Origin: Flammeovirgaceae bacterium UBA5008
GTDB taxonomy: Bacteria; Bacteroidota; Bacteroidia; Cytophagales; Cyclobacteriaceae
Direction: 5' to 3'
Length of the DNA: 19,569 nt
Assembly: GCA_002398365.1 (NCBI GenBank)
Contig: DGYK01000011.1
Coordinates: forward strand, 131,870-151,438
Within the stretch, counting starts at the first letter, position 1, and the number at the start of each line of letters is the position of its first letter. The notes under the pieces are model-generated. The model saw only the letters and a program-made list of their open reading frames with translations, was not told the origin of the DNA and ran no database searches. Of the stretch, positions 7,124-14,427 are shown one piece after another. A program made the translations under genes and the position numbers.

Positions 7124-8332
7124 TTGAAACGCAACGAGATAGTTTTAGTCGCCTTAATGGCCCTTCTGAACTTTACCTACATTTTAGACTTTATGATCAT
7201 GATGCCGCTGGGCAATATTTTAATGCCACAGTGGAATTTGAACAGCTCGCAGTTCTCCATCATCGTGTCGAGTTATTCGCTGGCCGCCTTCGTCAGCAGC
7301 TTTGCTGCCATCTTTTTTGCCGATAAATTCGATCGCAAAAATCTATTGCTCGTAGCCTACTTCGGATTTCTAGCGGGCACGTTAGGCTGTGCCTTTGCCA
7401 CCAATGCCGCGACTATGATCATCGCCCGATCCGTCACCGGCATCTTTGGTGGACTGATCAGCGCACAGGTGTTGAGCATCATTGCCGACATCATTCCCTA
7501 CGAGCGCAGAGGTCAGGCCATGGGCATGTTGATGGGCGGCTTTGCGTTAGCATCGGTAGTAGGCGTTCCGTTTGGCTTGTACCTCGCCAACCAATTCAAT
7601 TGGTACTTCCCGTTTTTAGTAGTAGCCGGAGTGGGCCTATTGTTATTTCCGCTGTTGATGCGTTACGTACCCGCTGTACGAGCACACTTGGCCAATCCCA
7701 TTCCGCTGAAAGGAAGAATAGAAAGTTTCGTTCACATCTTTTCCGACCGCACACAAATGACAGCGCTGGCATTCAGCTTCATTCTAATCATGGGCCATTT
7801 TCTGATCATCCCACTTTTTAATCCTTATATGGTCTACAATGTGGGCGTGCCACAAAAAGATACCCCGTTGATTTATTTGTTTGGTGGCATCAGCTCGTTG
7901 ATCACCGCGCAGTTTGTTGGCAAGCTGTCGGATAAATATGGCAAGCGACAAGTGTTTGTGGTTGCAGCCGCAGCATCACTCGTTTTGATTTTAATGCTCA
8001 CGAACATGCCGCGAATTCCGGTGTATCTCGTGTTGATTATTTTTTCCATTTGGTTCAGTGCGGCCACCGGCAGAACCGTGCCCGGACAAGCCATGACCAC
8101 ACAAGCCGTGTCGGCCAAAACACGCGGCAGCTTCATGAGTTTAAATTCATGCATGCAGTCGTTGGGTACAGGCTTTGCGGGTTTGATCAGTGGCTGGCTG
8201 ACATTCAGTGACGCCAACTTTGCCATTCATCATTACGATTACCTCGGCTACCTGAGCGCCATCTTGATTTTAGTTTGCATCGCCCTCGCCATCCGCCTCG
8301 ACAAGCTGCTGGTGTTGAATGGGCTGAAGTAA
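7124..8332 (+). CDS. MFS transporter, DHA1-like (12 membrane helices)
   Basis: A 402-residue integral inner-membrane protein of the major facilitator superfamily, of normal length for the family, with about 12 hydrophobic helices. The loop after helix 2 carries motif A in the form FADKFDRKNLLL (about residues 65-76). Motif B-like IARSVTGIFGG lies in helix 4 and motif C-like GGFALASVVGVPFG in helix 5. A weaker motif A copy, GKLSDKYGKRQVF, follows helix 8, as expected from the internal duplication. This pattern fits drug or sugar efflux proton antiporters of the DHA1 group (AraJ/Bcr-like); the substrate cannot be read from the sequence. The start is TTG at 7124 and the first helix begins within five residues. 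The gene is richer in G+C than those to its right and stands alone between two heptamer repeat blocks. Confidence 0.9.
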   Translation: MKRNEIVLVALMALLNFTYILDFMIMMPLGNILMPQWNLNSSQFSIIVSSYSLAAFVSSFAAIFFADKFDRKNLLLVAYFGFLAGTLGCAFATNAATMIIARSVTGIFGGLISAQVLSIIADIIPYERRGQAMGMLMGGFALASVVGVPFGLYLANQFNWYFPFLVVAGVGLLLFPLLMRYVPAVRAHLANPIPLKGRIESFVHIFSDRTQMTALAFSFILIMGHFLIIPLFNPYMVYNVGVPQKDTPLIYLFGGISSLITAQFVGKLSDKYGKRQVFVVAAAASLVLILMLTNMPRIPVYLVLIIFSIWFSAATGRTVPGQAMTTQAVSAKTRGSFMSLNSCMQSLGTGFAGLISGWLTFSDANFAIHHYDYLGYLSAILILVCIALAIRLDKLLVLNGLK

Positions 8333-8705
8333 TTCTGCAAGCTTCAAGTCACAAGCTTCAAGCCCTAAGCGTAGAGAAGTAAGCACTAGGCAGGTAAGTT
8401 GACAAAAATGCAATTGACAATTGACAACACACCGCGTGTCGAAACCCCAACAACCTGCAGCTTGTAACCTGTAACCAGCAACCATTCCAACTTCCAACTT
8501 CTATCTTCTGACTTCTTTTAACCCCCACGTCTCTCAACCCGAGCAACCTGCAGCTTGCAACCTGTAGCCTGTAGCTATTCTGACTTTCAACTTCTATCTT
8601 CTGACTTCTTTTAAAACAAAGCGTCTCGCAACCCGATCTCCCAATCCCACTTACCCCCCAAATCCCCCATCCCCTCACTCATCCTTCCCACTTACTAACT
8701 CCCGC
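8333..8705 (+). repeat. Heptamer repeat block and C-rich tract between the transporter and PAS genes
   Basis: The block begins three bases after the transporter stop with GCTTCAA GTCACAA GCTTCAA GCCCTAA, then CAATTGA CAATTGA CAACAC (about 8411-8431). Two compound modules follow (CTGCAGC TTGTAAC CTGTAAC CAGCAAC with TTCCAAC TTCTATC TTCTGAC; then CTGCAGC TTGCAAC CTGTAGC with TTTCAAC TTCTATC TTCTGAC), separated by CCACGTCTCTCAACCCG. From about 8638 to 8705 the plus strand is strikingly C-rich, with CCCCCC, CCCCC and CCCC runs and almost no G. 8706-8774 holds only a 14-codon ORF (8737-8781) overlapping the PAS start, which I do not regard as a gene. Confidence 0.8.
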
Positions 8706-8774
8706 TCCATCCAACAGCGTACCCACTTACATTACAATGATGCAAAACTCCAAGTCTAAATCAGAGCGAACAAA

Positions 8775-9767
8775 ATGGTGAAGATCTCCCAACAACGCCC
8801 ACACGACATGGACTACGATGAAAACCTCCGATCCATCTTCTTTCAGGAGGCCGACCTGTTTCTTTCGGTGTATGACAAAGACCTCAACTGCCTCGATGTA
8901 AACGATGCATTCTTAAAGTTGTACCAATTCCCACGCGAAGCCGTCATCGGAAAAAACTTGTGCGACTTGTCGCCCGACTTAAAATCAAGCGGACGGTATG
9001 CATTATACATGGAAGTCATCCGCACCGGCACACAAATCGAAATCCAGCACTCCCTGCCGCACCCGATTCTGGGAAACTATCATTTTCGCATCAAGGCCTT
9101 CAAGGTGGGCGAGGGTCTCGGACTGATCGTGAAAGACGTTACCGACCTCGCAGAATCCGTGGCCCGGTTCAACTTCGCCACCAGCGCCTCGCGCGAAATC
9201 ATTTATGAGTTAGACATGGACACCCGGTCCATCTGGCTGAGCGATGCCTTCTTTGAGTTGGTGGGCATCGAAAGCGAACAACATGTGTTGACGAGCGCAG
9301 ACTACCTCCAATACATCCATCCCGATGACCTAGAAAAAGTGCGGAAGTCGTTTGACAAACAAGAACAAGAGCAGCGGCTCTTCTGCCAGGAATACCGCTT
9401 CATCGACAAGCACCACACCATCCATTACTTTGCCGAGCGCGCCTACATCCTGCGCACCGGAGACGGCAAGCACACCAAGAAGATCGCGTCTGTATCCAAC
9501 ATCACCCTGTGGCGTCAAAACATCAACCAGCTAGAGAGCATCCTGTTCGATCTATCGCACAAGGTGCGCGAGCCCGTTTGCAATATTTTAGGAGTCTCCA
9601 ACCTGCTGGATGCAAAACTGATCCACGAACTCGAACTGCAAAAGTACATGGAGCATATCCGCGACTCCGTTCTCTTGCTGGACCAGTTCACCAAAGAGAT
9701 GACCACCCTGGTGTACGACTACCGACAGAAGAGCACTGAGAAGAATTGGGGCGACACAATAGGGTAG
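8775..9767 (+). CDS. PAS-PAS-DHp signalling protein lacking a kinase catalytic domain
   Basis: A 330-residue soluble protein with two PAS sensor domains and a histidine-kinase-type dimerisation helix. PAS 1 covers about residues 17-125 (FLSVYDKDLNCLDVNDAFL ... GLIVKDVTDL). PAS 2 is about 130-248 and carries the PAS_3-type YIHPDDLEKV motif. Residues 252-320 hold an H-box, LSHKVREPVCNILG, with candidate phospho-acceptor H262, matching the H-x-x-R-x-P-x3-I-x-G pattern of HisKA domains. The protein ends 68 residues after H262, where the ATP-binding (HATPase_c) domain would begin. No N, G1 or G2 box appears before or after the stop, and the following bases are non-coding. No membrane helix or signal peptide is present. 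It may act as a phosphotransfer or dimerisation partner for another kinase, or be a truncated kinase. No response regulator is adjacent. Confidence 0.85.
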   Translation: MVKISQQRPHDMDYDENLRSIFFQEADLFLSVYDKDLNCLDVNDAFLKLYQFPREAVIGKNLCDLSPDLKSSGRYALYMEVIRTGTQIEIQHSLPHPILGNYHFRIKAFKVGEGLGLIVKDVTDLAESVARFNFATSASREIIYELDMDTRSIWLSDAFFELVGIESEQHVLTSADYLQYIHPDDLEKVRKSFDKQEQEQRLFCQEYRFIDKHHTIHYFAERAYILRTGDGKHTKKIASVSNITLWRQNINQLESILFDLSHKVREPVCNILGVSNLLDAKLIHELELQKYMEHIRDSVLLLDQFTKEMTTLVYDYRQKSTEKNWGDTIG

Positions 9768-9925
9768 CTTTTTTTGGAGGTGTGGGAGGACGAGATTTGT
9801 AGAACTTAAGAGCAAGTGATAATAAAAAAGTAAGCACAAGTTTTGAGTTAAAATATGTGCATCGATAGAAAAGTTAGTGGTATCATTATTACAATAGTTC
9901 AATAAGAAACTAAAGAAAGACTAGT
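9768..9925. other. Junction between the repeat-bearing chromosome and the A+T-rich defence region
   Basis: No gene here. A T-run follows the PAS stop (about 9770-9775) without a clear hairpin. From about 9790 the sequence turns A+T-rich and stays so to the window's end. No heptamer repeats occur from here on, and I saw no tRNA, integrase or direct repeat that would mark an attachment site. Confidence 0.45.
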
Positions 9926-10921
9926 ATGGCAGACTTATATATTTCTAATAACAAGATTAGCAGTGTTTTTCAATTACTTGGAGAAAAAGAAAACAATATT
10001 TCCTATAGCGTAGGATATGCATTTTCGAATTGCCGACAATTTTTGCAAAAATTTTTACTGCACATAAAAATCAAAACACCTTTTGACCCTGACAAAATAA
10101 AAATCAGACTTCAAACTCATGAAAAGGAAAAAGGATTTACCGACTTTGAAATTATTCATGAAAACGAATTTCATATAATCGTTGAAGCAAAACGCGGTTG
10201 GACCTTTCCTTCAAGAGACCAACTTGAAAAATATGCCACAAGGCCTACTTTTATTTCTTCAAAAGCAAAAGATAAAAGAATAGTAGTTTTTAACGAAAGC
10301 ATTCCATCATTTACCAGTGCACATTTTGGTATTAAAACAATCCGGTCCATCCCAATAGAAGTTGTCTCATGGAACGACATTCAAAAAATTGCTTTAACAT
10401 CAAAGGCGATCGGGCGTGATAGTGAAAATAGACTTTTAAAAGAACTAAATTTTTACCTAGAAAAAATCAGCACTATGCAAAAAACAGACAGTAATAGGGT
10501 TTATGTTGTTTCACTCGGAAGCGGTAAACCAAACAAATGGAGCCTCTTGTGGCAAGATATAGTTAATAAGCAAGCTAAGTATTTTCACCCTGTTGGCGGA
10601 AGAAAGGGTGGTTGGCCTGCCGAACCGCCAAATTACATTGCATTTCGATATGGTGGCAAGCTTCAAAGTATTCATCACATTGAAAAGTATGAAGTATTTA
10701 CTGACCCTTCAATTCATTTCAAGGCAGCACCGAAAGAGACTTGGGCCCCACATTATTTATATAGTTTAGGGGTTGCCATTAAACCGAGCCATGAAGTAAA
10801 GGCTGGAAAGAAAATAATCCGGAGTATGAGGGTTTGGGCAATGTTAGATCTTTTATTAACAAGTCAAACCATACAAGAGGCAAGGGACAAATCTAACTTA
10901 AGAATAAAGGCCAGCCAATAA
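9926..10921 (+). CDS. PD-(D/E)XK nuclease-like protein, unknown family
   Basis: I recognise the fold signature, not the family. Residues 73-89 read TDFEIIHENEFHIIVEAK, which fits the PD-(D/E)XK nuclease core: D73, then E87-A-K89 at the end of a hydrophobic strand. A following R97-D-Q99-x3-Y103 helix is common in this superfamily, and E20 or E22 may be the helix-1 acidic residue. A second domain follows (about 165-320), with VYVVSLGSGKPNKW, GGRKGGWPAEPPNYIAFRYGG and IHHIEKYEVF. Its P-x-YIAFRY...I--I-KYEV pattern reminds me of PUA/EVE-like modified-base readers, but this is a guess. No signal peptide. The gene starts the A+T-rich segment and ends 126 bases before the helicase gene on the same strand. 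It could be an auxiliary nuclease of the downstream restriction-like operon or an independent defence gene. Confidence 0.7.
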   Translation: MADLYISNNKISSVFQLLGEKENNISYSVGYAFSNCRQFLQKFLLHIKIKTPFDPDKIKIRLQTHEKEKGFTDFEIIHENEFHIIVEAKRGWTFPSRDQLEKYATRPTFISSKAKDKRIVVFNESIPSFTSAHFGIKTIRSIPIEVVSWNDIQKIALTSKAIGRDSENRLLKELNFYLEKISTMQKTDSNRVYVVSLGSGKPNKWSLLWQDIVNKQAKYFHPVGGRKGGWPAEPPNYIAFRYGGKLQSIHHIEKYEVFTDPSIHFKAAPKETWAPHYLYSLGVAIKPSHEVKAGKKIIRSMRVWAMLDLLLTSQTIQEARDKSNLRIKASQ

Positions 10922-11047
10922 TGCGAGATTTGTAATTCAGCAATTTCTAATCCAATATCATAAATTTAGATAAAATGATTATCCGAACTATCTTGGTCAT
11001 TACTTGGGAATAAATTCCGATATTAGGACTTAATTTTTTAGACTAAG

Positions 11048-14000
11048 ATGCTGCTGGACAACAAAACAGAAACAGAAGACAACGAACACTATAAAGTATT
11101 CGACTTTATTAGGAATTACATTGAAAGTGGTCAGTTTGATTTAGTTACCGGATTCTTTTCGGTTAACGCATTGGCTTTACTAAATGATGAAGTAAATCAG
11201 GCTGAGAAATTCAGGTTGATCTTAGGGAACCTGATGCAGGAAGAAGCTCAGATTGGCAAACAGGTTGATTTACTAAACGGCAACAATAGCATTGCAAGCA
11301 CACTAACTCTCAGTCCGGCAGCTAAAAGAGCGGTTGAGTTTTTACTTCAGGACAAAGTAGAAGTGAAATCAATTCAACGAAACTTCTGTCATGCCAAGAC
11401 ATACATCTATAGTGACAAAGACAGCCGAAAAAACTTTCACATTATTGGAAGCTCAAACTTAACAGATGCTGGACTCGGAATTAAAGAAAGCAGTAACGTT
11501 GAATTGAACACCGCGACAACGGGTGACAGCAATGACTACAAAGAACTAAAAAAATGGTTCAAGCACCAGTGGGATAATATCGCTCAAGATAAAGTTGAGT
11601 TACCTGATAAAACCAAGACGGAAGTCAAAGCTTACATCATTGAACTCATTAAGAATTTATACAAGGAATACACACCTTACGACCTTTACTTCAAAGTTCT
11701 ATATGAGCTATTCAAAGATGATCTTCTTTCCCTATCATCTGATGCTGAGTTCAAAAGGGAAATAATTCATTTGGAGGCAACTTTAATTTATCAGACTCTT
11801 TTCCCTTATCAGCAAAAAGGTGCAATCAGTTTGATAAAGATGCTTCAAAAGTTCAATGGAGCAATTTTAGCTGATGCCGTTGGTTTGGGTAAAACATGGA
11901 CAGCATTAGCCGTAATGAAGTACTTCGAGATTAAAGGTTATACGGTTGTTTTATTTTGCCCTAAAAAACTTCGAAACAACTGGGAGCAATACCAATCCCA
12001 TAGAGGTTCACGGTTTGAAAAAGATGAAATTGACTACTATGTAAGAAATCACACGGACTTACAAGATGAAAGATTAACATCTAACTATCCGGATTTTCCT
12101 CTTTCCAAAATGCAACGGAAACAAAAGCTGTTGATAGTAATTGATGAGAGTCACAACCTGCGCAACGATAAATCTTCTCGGTACAAATTTTTGGTAGATA
12201 ACGTACTACTCCCGGAAAGGACAAGCCGAGACATTAAAGTACTCCACCTTTCAGCCACACCAATCAACAACAAGTTGCTGGATATAAGAAATCAATTCAA
12301 GTTAATTACTAAAGGTCTTGATGATGGCTTTAAGGAATCTGACTTAGAGATTCCAAGTTTGGAGAATATTTTTAGAACAGCTCAAAAGGATTTTAATGAA
12401 TGGAGCGAATTAGACAATCGGAAGATTTCTGATTTCATTTCAAAGCTTCCTCAAAAGTTTTTCACTTTGACAGACTCCTTAATTGTAGCACGAACGAGGA
12501 AATTAATTGAGGGAGAATTCGGCCAAATGAACTTCCCTAAAAAAGAAGTTCCTAAAAATGAATACATAACACCTGAGAATCTGGGTGAACTAAAGTCATT
12601 CGATGACATTCTGAATGCCTTGAGAGTGAATCTTACAGCTTATAGACCATCTGAGTATATAAAGGATTTAAAAGTTGAAAGTGTTTTGGAGAATCCAAAA
12701 CAACGCGAAAAGTTCTTGGTAAAGATGATGTATATTCTTTTAATGAAGCGACTAGAATCGAGTTGGTTTTCATTCAAAAAGACTGTTGAGAACATATTAA
12801 ATCACCACACGAATGCACTCGACAAAGTAAATGCTTTCATAAAAATCAAAGAGGATAGTACCATCGAGGATGAATTAACCAATGAAGAGCGTGAGGAGAT
12901 TGAAGAGACTTCTGCGGAAATTGACGGAGAGGCTGAGCAGCCAATAACACTCGGAAAGAAGAATCCTATAGCTCTTTCATCCATTACCAACATTGAACTC
13001 TTTAAGAAACACCTGGAGGCCGATGTGGTAAAGCTAAAAAGTTTAAAGGATAGTTTAGATAGTTTTGAGCGAGATTACAACGCAAAGAAGGCAAATGATC
13101 CAAAGCTTGATAAACTTGCAGAGCACATTCTCTCAAAGAAGGGATCGAAAAATAAGAAGGTTTTAATCTTCACCGTGTTTAAAGACACAGCAAAGTTTCT
13201 GTATGATGAGCTTAAGAAGCGAGGAATATCAAACATTGCCTATGTTTCAGGTTCACTAAGTGAAACTCACGATGGTTACTCAGGTGAGAAGTTCGAAGGG
13301 ATTTTAGAGCGCTTTGCTCCTTTTACAAAGTTGTACAATGAAAAAGATTGGAGCGAACTCTACGGCAAAGCTAATTTGGGGCCCGAGTATCGGGACGGTG
13401 ACAAATGGAAGGTCTCTTTTGAAAAATGGCTAGAGGTAGTTGGTAATTATGACAAAGAAACTCTCAAGAAAATTGAAAATCCCATTGACGTATTAATTGC
13501 AACAGATTGCTTGAGCGAGGGGCAAAATTTGCAGGATTGCGACCTGCTCATCAATTATGACATTCACTGGAACCCTGTTCGCTTAATACAAAGAATGGGA
13601 CGTATCGATCGTTTGGGTTCACCAAACAAATCGATTAAGGGAATTAATTTTTGGCCGGGAAAAAGTTATGAGGACTATTTAAGACTCAAATCAAGAGTGG
13701 AAAACCGAATGGCTCTAATGAGTGTGGTTGGTACTGAATTGGACGACAATCTCACGCCAGAGTTTCAAAAAATGGTGGAAGAAAATCCATTATTGCCAAA
13801 GCAAGCCCAGAAAATGTTAGAGCAACTACAAATTACATGGGACGATGTAGAAGTAAGCGATGAAACACTAGGACTAAACGACTTTTCATTGGAGCAATTC
13901 CGACAGGAGTTGTTTGAGTTCTTCAAAAAGAACGAAGACTTTTTCAAGAGAATACCAAATGGCGTCTATACAGGTTTCAAATTCAGACCTAATAAAAAAT

Positions 14001-14425
14001 GGGCTGTCATTTCAGATAGTATTGTTGCAGTATTGGGTTTTCCAAGAAGGCCTGATGAAGCCACCGACCATGTTTACGAGGAGATTCATTTGCTACACCA
14101 AACATATGAGGACGGGAAGAAATCAGCAGTCCTGCTAAACAACAATCAGGAAATTCTTGCTTTGCTACGCTATCACAAATTGGAAAGTCGATTTGTTCCC
14201 TCTGCTATTGAGAAGGGAGATAAATCAATAATGGATAGACTTTCAAATGCAATTGGCGATTGGGTGAAGGCACAAGCCGCGCCTGTTGCGGTTAACCAAA
14301 TTCAAGACCTGTTTACTGGCGATACCACGCCACAAAAGATTTCTTCAGAGCAAAAGAAATTGGAAGATAAATTTAAGGCCGAAAATTTTGACCTTATTAA
14401 TTGGTTTATAATATCGAATAAGTAA
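11048..14425 (+). CDS. PLD-nuclease / SNF2-type helicase fusion, restriction-defence protein
   Basis: A 1125-residue cytoplasmic protein. The N-terminus (about 1-175) is a phospholipase-D-type nuclease domain with H115-A-K117 and GSSN at 134-137. The usual HKD Asp five residues after the Lys is Ser122, with Asp123 next. The SNF2/SF2 helicase follows: Walker A VGLGKT (G279-T283), Walker B DESH (366-369), motif III SATP (402-405), a long charged insert (about 590-700), then motif V ATDCLSEGQNLQ (D820) and motif VI QRMGRIDRLG (848-857). The expected role is ATP-driven movement on DNA with cleavage by the PLD domain, comparable to the motor part of restriction systems. The stop overlaps the methyltransferase ATG (TAATG), so the two are translationally coupled. 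The spacer upstream (10922-11047) is A+T-rich and may hold a promoter, but I found no convincing Bacteroidota -33/-7 pair. Confidence 0.9.
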   Translation: MLLDNKTETEDNEHYKVFDFIRNYIESGQFDLVTGFFSVNALALLNDEVNQAEKFRLILGNLMQEEAQIGKQVDLLNGNNSIASTLTLSPAAKRAVEFLLQDKVEVKSIQRNFCHAKTYIYSDKDSRKNFHIIGSSNLTDAGLGIKESSNVELNTATTGDSNDYKELKKWFKHQWDNIAQDKVELPDKTKTEVKAYIIELIKNLYKEYTPYDLYFKVLYELFKDDLLSLSSDAEFKREIIHLEATLIYQTLFPYQQKGAISLIKMLQKFNGAILADAVGLGKTWTALAVMKYFEIKGYTVVLFCPKKLRNNWEQYQSHRGSRFEKDEIDYYVRNHTDLQDERLTSNYPDFPLSKMQRKQKLLIVIDESHNLRNDKSSRYKFLVDNVLLPERTSRDIKVLHLSATPINNKLLDIRNQFKLITKGLDDGFKESDLEIPSLENIFRTAQKDFNEWSELDNRKISDFISKLPQKFFTLTDSLIVARTRKLIEGEFGQMNFPKKEVPKNEYITPENLGELKSFDDILNALRVNLTAYRPSEYIKDLKVESVLENPKQREKFLVKMMYILLMKRLESSWFSFKKTVENILNHHTNALDKVNAFIKIKEDSTIEDELTNEEREEIEETSAEIDGEAEQPITLGKKNPIALSSITNIELFKKHLEADVVKLKSLKDSLDSFERDYNAKKANDPKLDKLAEHILSKKGSKNKKVLIFTVFKDTAKFLYDELKKRGISNIAYVSGSLSETHDGYSGEKFEGILERFAPFTKLYNEKDWSELYGKANLGPEYRDGDKWKVSFEKWLEVVGNYDKETLKKIENPIDVLIATDCLSEGQNLQDCDLLINYDIHWNPVRLIQRMGRIDRLGSPNKSIKGINFWPGKSYEDYLRLKSRVENRMALMSVVGTELDDNLTPEFQKMVEENPLLPKQAQKMLEQLQITWDDVEVSDETLGLNDFSLEQFRQELFEFFKKNEDFFKRIPNGVYTGFKFRPNKKWAVISDSIVAVLGFPRRPDEATDHVYEEIHLLHQTYEDGKKSAVLLNNNQEILALLRYHKLESRFVPSAIEKGDKSIMDRLSNAIGDWVKAQAAPVAVNQIQDLFTGDTTPQKISSEQKKLEDKFKAENFDLINWFIISNK

Positions 14426-14427
14426 TG
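14423..14427 (+). promoter_or_regulatory. Translational coupling junction TAATG
   Basis: The helicase stop TAA and the methyltransferase ATG share one base. This arrangement usually lets a ribosome finishing the first protein restart on the second, fixing their ratio. The next junction (18081-18084, GTGA) works the same way. Confidence 0.7.

Noticed and set aside
8737..8781. A 14-codon ORF overlapping the start of the PAS gene, possible leader peptide
   Set aside because: Too short, no distinctive residue bias, and the preceding sequence is repeat-derived, so no attenuation structure can be supported.
10922..11047. Bacteroidota promoter (TTTG / TAnnTTTG) before the helicase gene
   Set aside because: A TAAATTTA match at 10961-10968 exists, but the nearest TTTG (10929-10932) is 28 bases away instead of about 20, so the pair does not fit.
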